Origin: DAIDKA01 sp035503515
GTDB taxonomy: Bacteria; Pseudomonadota; Gammaproteobacteria; Steroidobacterales; Steroidobacteraceae
NCBI GenBank assembly: GCA_035503515.1
Contig: DATJTJ010000046.1
Coordinates: 1-64,000 of the forward strand
DNA length: 64,000 nucleotides
Direction of reading: 5' to 3'
In this document: positions 26,873-33,986 of the stretch, in pieces
Position numbering within the stretch: position 1 is the stretch's first letter
How the letters are laid out: each line of letters opens with the position of its first letter
Translations under genes and position numbers: made by a program
The notes under the pieces: model-generated
Told to the model about the DNA's origin: nothing
The model's database searches: none
Seen by the model: the letters and a program-made list of their open reading frames with translations, nothing else

Positions 26873-28282
26873 TCAGACGCTGTAGTACAGCTCCAACTCG
26901 ACCGGATGCGTGGACATGCGCAGCCGGGTCACTTCCTGCATCTTCAGCGCGATGTACGCGTCGATGAGGTCGTTGGTGAACACGCCACCGCGGGTCAGGA
27001 ACTCGCGGTCCTTGTCCAGATGCTCGAGGGCCATGTCGAGCGAATGGCACACGGTCGGGATGTGCTTGGACTCCTCGGGCTCCAGGTCGTACAGGTCCTT
27101 GTCCGCCGGATCGCCGGGGTGGATCTTGTTCTGGATACCGTCCAGGCCCGCCATCATCATCGCGGTGAACGCGAAGTACGGATTGGCGGTGGAGTCCGGG
27201 AAACGCACCTCGATGCGCCGCGCCTTCGGGTTCGAGACCCAGGGAATGCGGATCGACGCGGAACGGTTGCGGGCGGAGTACGCCAGCATCACGGGGGCCT
27301 CGAAGCCGGGCACCAGGCGCTTGTAGCTGTTGGTGGAGGCGTTGGTGATGGCGTTGATGGCCTTGGCGTGCTTGATGATGCCGCCGATGTAGTAAAGGGC
27401 GAGCTCGGACAGGCCGCCGTACTTGTCGCCGGCGAACAGCGCCTTGCCTTCCTTCTGCAGCGACTGGTGCACGTGCATGCCGCTGCCGTTGTCACCGACC
27501 AGGGGCTTGGGCATGAAGGTCGCCGTCTTGCCGTAGCTGTGGGCGACGTTCAGCACGGCGTACTTGAGAATCTGCACCTGGTCGGCCTTGCTCACCAGGC
27601 CGCCGGGACCGACGCCGATTTCGCACTGGCCGCCGGTGGCGACTTCGTGGTGATGCACTTCGACCACCATGCCCATCTCTTCGAGGGCATCGCACATGGC
27701 CGAGCGGATGTCCTGGAAGGCATCGATCGGCGGCACCGGGAAGTATCCGCCCTTGATGCCGGGCCGGTGTCCCTTGTTGCCTTCGACGAAGTCCTTGCCG
27801 GAATTCCAGGAACCCTGCGCCGAGTCGATTTCGTAGAAGCAGCCGTTGAGGCTCGAGCCGCTGCGGACGCTGTCGAAAATGAAGAATTCGTTCTCGGGAC
27901 CGAACAGTGCACCGTCGGCGATGCCGGTGGACTTCAGGTAGGCCTCGGCCCGGCGGGCGGTGGAACGCGGGTCGCGCTCGTAGCCCTGCATGGTGGCCGG
28001 CTCGATGACATCGCAGCGGATGTTGACCGTGGTGTCCTCGAAGAACGGGTCCAGGACGGCCGTGCTCGCATCCGGCATCAGGATCATGTCGGACTCGTTG
28101 ATCCCCTTCCAGCCGGCGATCGACGAACCGTCGAACATCTTGCCATCGGTGAACAGGTCCGAATCGACCAGGCGGGCCGGGATGGAGACGTGCTGCTCCT
28201 TGCCCCGGGTATCGGTGAACCGGAGATCCGCGTACTTGACCTCCTTCTCTTTTATTAGCTTCAGTACATCAGTCGGTGTCAT
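26873..28282 (-). CDS. glnA: Type I glutamine synthetase
   Basis: 469-residue GSI-beta enzyme making glutamine from glutamate and ammonia as a dodecamer. Signature segments are FDGSSIAGWKGINESDM, GPENEFFIFD, the ATP-binding KPLVGDNGSGMHVHQSL and the NRSASIRIP loop. The adenylylation site is present (DLYDLEPEESK, Tyr modified by GlnE), so activity is probably controlled by adenylylation. The start at 28282 has GGAGGC just upstream. A sigma-54 promoter and two NtrC-type sites precede it. Confidence 0.98.
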   Translation of the reverse strand: MTPTDVLKLIKEKEVKYADLRFTDTRGKEQHVSIPARLVDSDLFTDGKMFDGSSIAGWKGINESDMILMPDASTAVLDPFFEDTTVNIRCDVIEPATMQGYERDPRSTARRAEAYLKSTGIADGALFGPENEFFIFDSVRSGSSLNGCFYEIDSAQGSWNSGKDFVEGNKGHRPGIKGGYFPVPPIDAFQDIRSAMCDALEEMGMVVEVHHHEVATGGQCEIGVGPGGLVSKADQVQILKYAVLNVAHSYGKTATFMPKPLVGDNGSGMHVHQSLQKEGKALFAGDKYGGLSELALYYIGGIIKHAKAINAITNASTNSYKRLVPGFEAPVMLAYSARNRSASIRIPWVSNPKARRIEVRFPDSTANPYFAFTAMMMAGLDGIQNKIHPGDPADKDLYDLEPEESKHIPTVCHSLDMALEHLDKDREFLTRGGVFTNDLIDAYIALKMQEVTRLRMSTHPVELELYYSV

Positions 28283-28331
28283 ATCGCCTCCGAAAATGGG
28301 GTTGCCCGATGCGCATCGAGCGGCTAGACAT

Positions 28332-28347
28332 TGCAGCCCCTGTGCCA
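28332..28347 (-). promoter_or_regulatory. Sigma-54 (-24/-12) promoter of glnA
   Basis: Reads TGGCACAGGGGCTGCA on the minus strand, against the consensus TGGCACGNNNNTTGCW: the -24 GG and -12 GC are exactly spaced and only two of the twelve defined positions differ. It predicts a transcript start near 28321 and a 39-base leader before the glnA ATG. Confidence 0.85.
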
Positions 28348-28396
28348 ACATGAGGCACGCCCAAATCAACAACTTAGAACCGCGGGGCGCGAAGTG

Positions 28397-28413
28397 TGCA
28401 CTATTTTGGGGCC
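28397..28413. promoter_or_regulatory. NtrC-binding site, promoter-proximal
   Basis: TGCACTATTTTGGGGCC on the plus strand, against the NtrC palindrome TGCACCANNNTGGTGCA; 11 of the 14 non-spacer bases agree. Centred about 84 bases upstream of the predicted glnA start. Confidence 0.6.
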
Positions 28414-28427
28414 AATTGAGAAGCTTA

Positions 28428-28444
28428 CGCTCAAAAATAGGGCG
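28428..28444. promoter_or_regulatory. NtrC-binding site, distal (weaker)
   Basis: CGCTCAAAAATAGGGCG, a weaker match to the same palindrome, but centred 31 bp from the first site. This equals three helical turns and is close to the 32-bp spacing of the E. coli glnA enhancer sites, which suits cooperative binding. Confidence 0.45.
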
Positions 28445-28556
28445 CCCACGCGACTATAAGGCCGTTCCAGCGACGCCGGGATGACAATTGCTTGATTTCG
28501 GTGCGCCCGCCGCGCCGCAGGACGGTGCACCCGCAATGGCTATACTTCGCGGCCTC

Positions 28557-29297
28557 ATGCAGCTCCTGGCATCGCTCTTCTTCACCCTGTTCCTGTTCAT
28601 CTGGACCTTTCTGTGCGCCGTGGGCTTCGTGTTCGTCGGCCCCTGCCTGCCGTTTGCGCGCCGGGCGCTGGTGGCCCGCTTCTGGGCCACGGTCCTGCTC
28701 AAGGTCCTGGGCTGGACCTGCCGGCTGCACTACACCGTCGAGGGCCGGGAGAACATTCCCGCCGACAACCACGTGGCCCTGTGGAAACACGCCTCGACCT
28801 GGGAGACGCTCGCCATGATCGTGGTCTTCCCGCGCCAGGTCTGGGTGCTCAAGCGCGAACTGCTGTGGCTGCCCTTCATCGGCTGGAGCATCCGGCTGCT
28901 GCATGCCATCGCCATCGATCGCGGCGCGGGCCACACGGCGGTGAGCCAGGTGGTCGAGCAGGGCCGGCAGCGGCTCGAGGAAGGCGACTGGGTGGTGATT
29001 TTCCCCGAAGGCACCCGCATGCCGGCGGGGCAGACCCGCCGCTACGGCGTCAGCGGCGCGCTCCTCGCCTCCGAAACCGACCGCCTGGTCATTCCGGTGG
29101 CCCACAACGCCGGGTACTTCTGGCCCCGCCGCGGCTGGCTGAAGAAACCCGGCACCGTGCGCGTGGTCATCGGTCCTCCCATCAGGGCCGGCGGCCGCGA
29201 TCCGCGGGAGATCAATGCCGAGGCCCAGGAATGGATCGAGGCGCAGATGAGTCGCCTGGTTCCCGAGGGACGCCGCGAGGGGCTGAACCTTCAGTAG
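28557..29297 (+). CDS. plsC: 1-acyl-sn-glycerol-3-phosphate acyltransferase (PlsC type)
   Basis: Adds the second acyl chain in phosphatidic acid synthesis. 246 residues: an N-terminal membrane helix (LFLFIWTFLCAVGFVFVG), the acyltransferase motif I read as KHASTWET (His with Glu in place of the usual Asp, a common proteobacterial variant), motif III FPEGTR, and VIPVAHNAG. Start at 28557 is tentative; an in-frame ATG at 28536 would add seven residues, and a TATACT hexamer at 28541 could be a -10 element. Divergent from glnA. Confidence 0.88.
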   Translation: MQLLASLFFTLFLFIWTFLCAVGFVFVGPCLPFARRALVARFWATVLLKVLGWTCRLHYTVEGRENIPADNHVALWKHASTWETLAMIVVFPRQVWVLKRELLWLPFIGWSIRLLHAIAIDRGAGHTAVSQVVEQGRQRLEEGDWVVIFPEGTRMPAGQTRRYGVSGALLASETDRLVIPVAHNAGYFWPRRGWLKKPGTVRVVIGPPIRAGGRDPREINAEAQEWIEAQMSRLVPEGRREGLNLQ

Positions 29298-29863
29298 AGG
29301 CCGGGAATCAGCCGCCAGGTCCGCTGCATGTACTGCCGGTACGGTTCGCCGAAGGCCGCGGTCAGCGCCCGCTCCTCCACGCCCATCCGGTAACTGAACA
29401 CGGCCGTGGTGCCGATGACGATGAGGACCAGCGAGGCCCAGTTCTGGGTGCACAGCGCGAGGCCCAGGAACGCCACCAGCGCCCCGGTGTAGGACGGATG
29501 GCGCAGCCATCGATAGGGACCCGTGTCGATGATGCGGTGGTCCTGGGCGATCGCCACGTTGACGGTGAAGAACCGCCCGAGATGGATGATCGAATACCAG
29601 CGCAGCACCAGCCCCACGAGCATCAGCGCGATGCCAACGACGTTGATCCAGGCCTGATACGGCCAGCCGGCCGCGCGCCAGCGGAACTCGATCTGGAAGG
29701 CGATGAACATGATGGGCACGATGGTGGCCCACATCACCCAGACCGAGCCGCGGTCCGCGGAAGCCGCCGCGCTTTTGCCGGCGCGCCGGAACAGGCTCAG
29801 CGCCAGTTCGGACACGAGATAGAAAAGGCCCAGGTAGTAGCCCGTGAGCTGGATGGCCGTCAT
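29291..29863 (-). CDS. Isoprenylcysteine carboxyl methyltransferase-family membrane protein
   Basis: 190 residues with five or so hydrophobic helices and the C-terminal motif GPYRWLRHPSYTG plus RMGVEERALTAAFGEPYRQY, which marks the ICMT/PEMT membrane methyltransferase family. Bacterial members methylate lipids or small thiols; the substrate here is unknown. Start at 29863 (MTAIQLTG). Converges on plsC with a 7-base overlap. Confidence 0.85.
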   Translation of the reverse strand: MTAIQLTGYYLGLFYLVSELALSLFRRAGKSAAASADRGSVWVMWATIVPIMFIAFQIEFRWRAAGWPYQAWINVVGIALMLVGLVLRWYSIIHLGRFFTVNVAIAQDHRIIDTGPYRWLRHPSYTGALVAFLGLALCTQNWASLVLIVIGTTAVFSYRMGVEERALTAAFGEPYRQYMQRTWRLIPGLY

Positions 29864-29877
29864 TGAGAAAGGATCCC

Positions 29878-30357
29878 TTATCCCGACAGTCGCGCGAGCA
29901 GCGCGGCGCGGCGCGCCAGGCTGTCCGCCGGCCACTGCCGGGGGAGGTCGTAGAACTCGGCGAACGCGGGAGCGCCCTCGGGGATCACCACCCAGGGCTG
30001 CTTGGACGAGGTGAAGATGTGCACGTCCGGCGCGCAGCGGTCCGGATCATCGAGCGTGCCGACACGCACGAACCGCACCCGCTCGCCGCCGCCCGCATAG
30101 TTGCTCCACAGCGCGATGCGGCAGGTCGGACAGCGCGAGATCCGCTGGCCCTTGCCGCTGTTGGAGGGCGTGTCGATGACCTCGACCGCACCGCCCGAGA
30201 CTTCCATGCGGTCGAACTCGATGAGGGCGTTGAGCGCGAATGCCGCGCCGGTCTCGCGTTGGCACCAGCGGCAATGACAGCAGTGCACGATCAATGGCTT
30301 TTCCAGCAGCCGGTAACGAACGGCACGACAGGTGCAGCCGCCGGTGTACTCGCTCAC
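29878..30357 (-). CDS. GFA/CENP-V-type zinc-binding protein
   Basis: 159 residues with the zinc-cysteine pattern of the glutathione-dependent formaldehyde-activating family: GGCTCRAVRYR, HCCHCRWCQRETGA and SRCPTCRIALWSNY. Most chromosomal members are carbon-sulfur lyase-like or uncharacterised rather than true formaldehyde-activating enzymes. Overlaps the upstream YkgJ-type gene by 4 bases. Confidence 0.85.
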   Translation of the reverse strand: MSEYTGGCTCRAVRYRLLEKPLIVHCCHCRWCQRETGAAFALNALIEFDRMEVSGGAVEVIDTPSNSGKGQRISRCPTCRIALWSNYAGGGERVRFVRVGTLDDPDRCAPDVHIFTSSKQPWVVIPEGAPAFAEFYDLPRQWPADSLARRAALLARLSG

Positions 30358-30974
30358 GTGCAGGGTTCCTCGATGATGGCGCGGACGATGTCTGCCGGCT
30401 CGCCGGGGGGGCCGGGAGGCAGGAACACTGGATACACCCGCAGCGCCAGCGCCGCAATGCCCAGCGCATTGCGCGGTGCGATACCCGGTGGGAAACGCTG
30501 ATGCTCGTCGCGGATGAAGGCGGCCGCGGCGCGGATCGCGGCATGCGCCCGCAGGTCAGCGTCCGAATCGAACCGGAAGCGCCACTGCCGCACCCGGCGG
30601 TTGATCACCGCCTTGTCCTCGCCGCCGGCGTCGATGCCGGCCGCGGCGAACACCCGGCAGTCGTAGTCGAGGCAGGTCTGCGGACGTTGGGCGTAGATGC
30701 TGCAGCGGCCGCAGTCCAGCATGGGACAGGTGCCGTCCGCGTTCGGCCGCACGGTCCAGTTGCGCGGCGCGGATCCGAGCGGGCGGTACAGGGATTTCGC
30801 CGGGATCCGCTCGAGCACCGCCGCATCCGAAGGGCGCACCTCGAGGGAGTAGGACGAGGTGCAGCAGCCGGTGCAGTCACCGCAGGGGACGGTGCTGCCG
30901 CCCCTGCCCCGCAGCGCTTCGCGGGCCTGGCGCAACCAGGCCCCGAACTCACCGGCATCGATGCCGGAGGTCAT
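30354..30974 (-). CDS. YkgJ-family cysteine-cluster protein
   Basis: 206 residues. Cysteine motifs PCGDCTGCCTSSYSLEV near the N-terminus and CPMLDCGRCSIY, RPQTCLDYDCRVF further on define the CxxCxxCC (YkgJ) family, presumed to bind zinc or an iron-sulfur cluster. Function unknown. Start at 30974 (MTSGIDAGEF); coupled to the GFA gene by an ATGA overlap. Confidence 0.85.
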   Translation of the reverse strand: MTSGIDAGEFGAWLRQAREALRGRGGSTVPCGDCTGCCTSSYSLEVRPSDAAVLERIPAKSLYRPLGSAPRNWTVRPNADGTCPMLDCGRCSIYAQRPQTCLDYDCRVFAAAGIDAGGEDKAVINRRVRQWRFRFDSDADLRAHAAIRAAAAFIRDEHQRFPPGIAPRNALGIAALALRVYPVFLPPGPPGEPADIVRAIIEEPCT

Positions 30975-30984
30975 GCGTTCGCGG

Positions 30985-31776
30985 TCACCGGGGCTTCCTG
31001 AACACGAACACCGTCTGGTCGGTGAGGCCACGCAGTCCCGGAGAGAACACCATCTGGGTGTGGTCATCGCCCGCATGCGCGAGCAGCTTGCTTTCCTTCT
31101 CCAGCCGGAAGCCCGCGGCCGTGACTTCCCGGCGGATCACCGCCGGATCGATGCGATGCAGCTTCTTCGCCGTCGCCAGCGTGTCCCCGCCCGGCGTGGC
31201 ATTGTGATCCACGACGAAGAATACCCCACCGGGCTTCAGCGCCTTGAAGATGCGGGCGTCGAGTTTCGCGGTATCGATGTTGTTGATGTAGAGGTCGTGG
31301 TAGTACAGCACCATGAACACTTCATCCACGTTCTGCGGCAGTTCCAGGACGTTGTAGTCCACGAGCTGGTAGTGCGAGTTGGGGTGCTTGGTCACGAACT
31401 CGCGGCTCGCATCCCCGGCGCGCTTTTCGGTGTAGGGCAGGTCGTACATGTATACCGTACCCTTCGGTCCCACGATGTCCGAGAGGAACGTCGTGAAGTA
31501 CTGGCCGAAGGAGGCGAACTCCACCACGGTATCGCCGGGGCGGATGCCGGACATCATCAGGAGCTCGGCCGGCTTGCGGTTGAAGTCACGGGCCCGCTGT
31601 TCGGGCGTGCGTGAAGGATCGTCGATCGCCGCCCGGATGTACTTGGGCGTGCCGGCCGGCATCTCGTAGACCGGCGCCGGTGCGGAAGCCTCATCGGCCC
31701 GCGCCGGTGAGGCGCCCGGATTCAGGAATCCCGCAGCCAACAGCGCCAGACCGGCGCAGAGTTCACGACGCATCAT
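30985..31776 (-). CDS. Exported class I SAM-dependent methyltransferase-like protein
   Basis: 263 residues with an N-terminal signal peptide (MMRRELCAGLALLAAGFL, cleavage near SPARADE), then a methyltransferase fold: PGDTVVEFASFGQYFTT as the glycine loop region, GTVYMYDL, NVDEVFMVLYYHD and ALKPGGVFFVVDHNA. This matches COG4798-type predicted methyltransferases, which oddly carry signal peptides although SAM is cytosolic. The start has a strong AAGGAGAGG site. 10 bases upstream of the YkgJ gene. Confidence 0.85.
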   Translation of the reverse strand: MMRRELCAGLALLAAGFLNPGASPARADEASAPAPVYEMPAGTPKYIRAAIDDPSRTPEQRARDFNRKPAELLMMSGIRPGDTVVEFASFGQYFTTFLSDIVGPKGTVYMYDLPYTEKRAGDASREFVTKHPNSHYQLVDYNVLELPQNVDEVFMVLYYHDLYINNIDTAKLDARIFKALKPGGVFFVVDHNATPGGDTLATAKKLHRIDPAVIRREVTAAGFRLEKESKLLAHAGDDHTQMVFSPGLRGLTDQTVFVFRKPR

Positions 31777-31860
31777 GCCCCCTCTCCTTTGTAATCGCGT
31801 GCACGGCAGAATAGCCCATACTATTCGGGTTACGGAAGGCAGGTGCGACCGGGGGAATCC

Positions 31861-32769
31861 ATGAAGCGACCGACGCGGCGTGACGTGCTGGGAATCGGAA
31901 TGGCGGCCGGCGTGCTGCTCGGAACCCCGGCGGTGCGGGCCGCGGACAGGGACCGCATCATCATCTCCGGAGCCTCCGGGCAACTCGGCGATGCCGCCGT
32001 CAGGGATCTGCTCGCCCGCGGGGTGCGCCCCCAGGACCTCATTCTCTGCAGCCGCACGCCCGCGGGGCTCGCGCAGTACGCGAAGCTCGGAGCCAGCACC
32101 CGCTTCGGGGATTTCTCGCAGCCCGACTCGCTCCGGGCGGCATTCGCCGGCGGAACCCGCATGCTGCTGATCAGCATCGGCGGCGGCGCCGGCCCGCGCC
32201 CCATCGCGCATGGGCATGCCATCGATGCCGCCAGGGCCGCCGGGGTGCGGCAGATCGCGTACACCTCCTGGCTGGGCATCACCAGGGGCGACACCGCCGG
32301 CATTGCCGCCGATCACGTTGCCACCGAGGAACTGCTGCGCCAAAGCGGCGTGCCCTATACCTTCCTGCGCAACTCCTTGTACATGGAGATCCTGCTGCCC
32401 CAGGCGAAGAAAATGGTGGCGGACGGCAAGGCCGTGGTGCCGGCAGGGGAGGTCCGTGTGGGCTATGTCAGCCGCGGTGATTGCGCTGCCGCCGCCGCGG
32501 CGGTGCTTTGCACGAGCGGGCATGACAACACGAGCTACGACATCACCGGCCCGGCGCTCGTCGGTGTGGCCGATGTCGCCGCGGCGGCGACGGCCGCCAC
32601 CGGCAGGACCATCGTGGTCCAGCCCCCCGAACCCGATGCACCGCCCGCCCGCAGCTTCGCCGGGCCGGCGCTCGCCTTCACCAGTACGGCGGTCGCGGAT
32701 CTCACGGGACATCCGGCCACCTCCGTCCGAACATTCCTCGCGGCCCATCGGGAGCAACTGCTGGCGTGA
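31861..32769 (+). CDS. NmrA/SDR-like NAD(P)-binding protein with Tat signal
   Basis: 302 residues. The N-terminus MKRPTRRDVLGIGMAAG has the twin-arginine pattern, followed by a hydrophobic stretch and ALA-type cleavage near VRAADR. The mature part is an atypical short-chain dehydrogenase/NmrA fold: IIISGASGQLGDAAVRDLL (dinucleotide loop), TRMLLISIGGG and QIAYTSWLGI, with YTFLRNSLYME. Either a quinone or NAD(P)H-linked reductase of the YtfG type moved by Tat, or a misleading signal. Its stop overlaps the ackA start by 4 bases. Confidence 0.85.
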   Translation: MKRPTRRDVLGIGMAAGVLLGTPAVRAADRDRIIISGASGQLGDAAVRDLLARGVRPQDLILCSRTPAGLAQYAKLGASTRFGDFSQPDSLRAAFAGGTRMLLISIGGGAGPRPIAHGHAIDAARAAGVRQIAYTSWLGITRGDTAGIAADHVATEELLRQSGVPYTFLRNSLYMEILLPQAKKMVADGKAVVPAGEVRVGYVSRGDCAAAAAAVLCTSGHDNTSYDITGPALVGVADVAAAATAATGRTIVVQPPEPDAPPARSFAGPALAFTSTAVADLTGHPATSVRTFLAAHREQLLA

Positions 32770-33929
32770 CCGTTCTGGCCCTCAACGGCGGATCCTCGAG
32801 CATCAAGTTCGCGCTGTTTCAGGCCGATGACCTCGCACGCCGCAGCCTGCACGGCAGGATCGACCGCATCGGCATTGCCGGGACCGAGCTTGCGGCGGCG
32901 GTCGAAGGACAGGCTACCCGGCGCGACCTCCCGCGCGGTGACTTCGCGGCGGCTATCGATGCGCTGCTCGGGTGGCTCGACAGCCGGGACGTATTCGCAG
33001 GCCTGACCGCCATCGGTCATCGCGTGGTCCACGGCATGCAGCGCAGCGCGCCCGAACGGGTGACGGCGGCGCTGCTGGCCGAACTGCGGGCGGTCATTCC
33101 TTTCGACCCGGAACATCTCCCCGCCGAGATCGAACTCATGGCGAAGCTGCTGCAGCGCTACCCGAGGCTGCCGCAATTCGCGTGCTTCGATACGGCCTTC
33201 CATCACACCATGCCGCGCGTCGCGACCCAGCTGCCGCTGCCGCGGCGTTACGAGGAGCTCGGCGTCCGGCGCTACGGCTTCCACGGCCTGTCCTACGCCT
33301 ATCTCGTGCAGCGGCTGGCCGCACTGGGTGATCCTGCCGCCCGCTCGGGGCGTGCGATCCTGGCCCATCTGGGCAACGGCGCGAGCCTCGCCGCGATCCG
33401 CGACGGGGTGAGTGTGGACACGACCATGGGGTTCACACCCGCAGCAGGCGTGCCGATGAGCGTGCGCAGCGGGGACATCGACCCGGGGCTGCTGAGCTTC
33501 TTCGCCACCCGGGAGCAGATGTCCGCGACGCGGTTTGGCAGGATGCTCACGCACGAGTCGGGCCTGCTGGGGATGTCCGAGACCAGCTCCGACATCCGTG
33601 ACCTGCTGCGGATCGAAGGCACCGACAGCCGCGCCGCTGAAGCCCTCGCCCTGTTCTGCCAGGAGATCCGCAAGCGCATCGGCGCCTTCGCCGCGGTGCT
33701 CGGTGGACTGGACACACTCGTGTTCAGCGCGGGCATCGGCGAGAACTCACCGCCGATCCGCGAACGGATCTGCGCGAACCTGGAGTTTCTCGGCGTGCGG
33801 ATCGACCCGGCGGCCAACGCGGCCAATGCGGCGGTCATTTCCTCATCGGACAGTCGCGTCACGGTCAGGGTGATTCCCACCGACGAGGAAGTGATGATCG
33901 CGCAGCTGGTGCTCGAGTCATTGCGCTGA
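32766..33929 (+). CDS. ackA: Acetate kinase
   Basis: Interconverts acetyl phosphate plus ADP with acetate plus ATP. 387 residues starting at a GTG (VLALNGGSSSIKFALF), with the acetokinase signatures GHRVVHG, DTAFHHTMP, YGFHGLSY, ILAHLGNGASLAAI and FSAGIGENSP. No phosphotransacetylase is nearby; instead phosphoketolase, which makes acetyl phosphate, follows 57 bases downstream. The pair would yield ATP from sugar phosphates without pta. Confidence 0.95.
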   Translation: MTVLALNGGSSSIKFALFQADDLARRSLHGRIDRIGIAGTELAAAVEGQATRRDLPRGDFAAAIDALLGWLDSRDVFAGLTAIGHRVVHGMQRSAPERVTAALLAELRAVIPFDPEHLPAEIELMAKLLQRYPRLPQFACFDTAFHHTMPRVATQLPLPRRYEELGVRRYGFHGLSYAYLVQRLAALGDPAARSGRAILAHLGNGASLAAIRDGVSVDTTMGFTPAAGVPMSVRSGDIDPGLLSFFATREQMSATRFGRMLTHESGLLGMSETSSDIRDLLRIEGTDSRAAEALALFCQEIRKRIGAFAAVLGGLDTLVFSAGIGENSPPIRERICANLEFLGVRIDPAANAANAAVISSSDSRVTVRVIPTDEEVMIAQLVLESLR

Positions 33930-33986
33930 CATACCGCATCGGCACCCTCGCGTATTCTGGGTACCGCGAAAAGGTACAAGGGGCGA

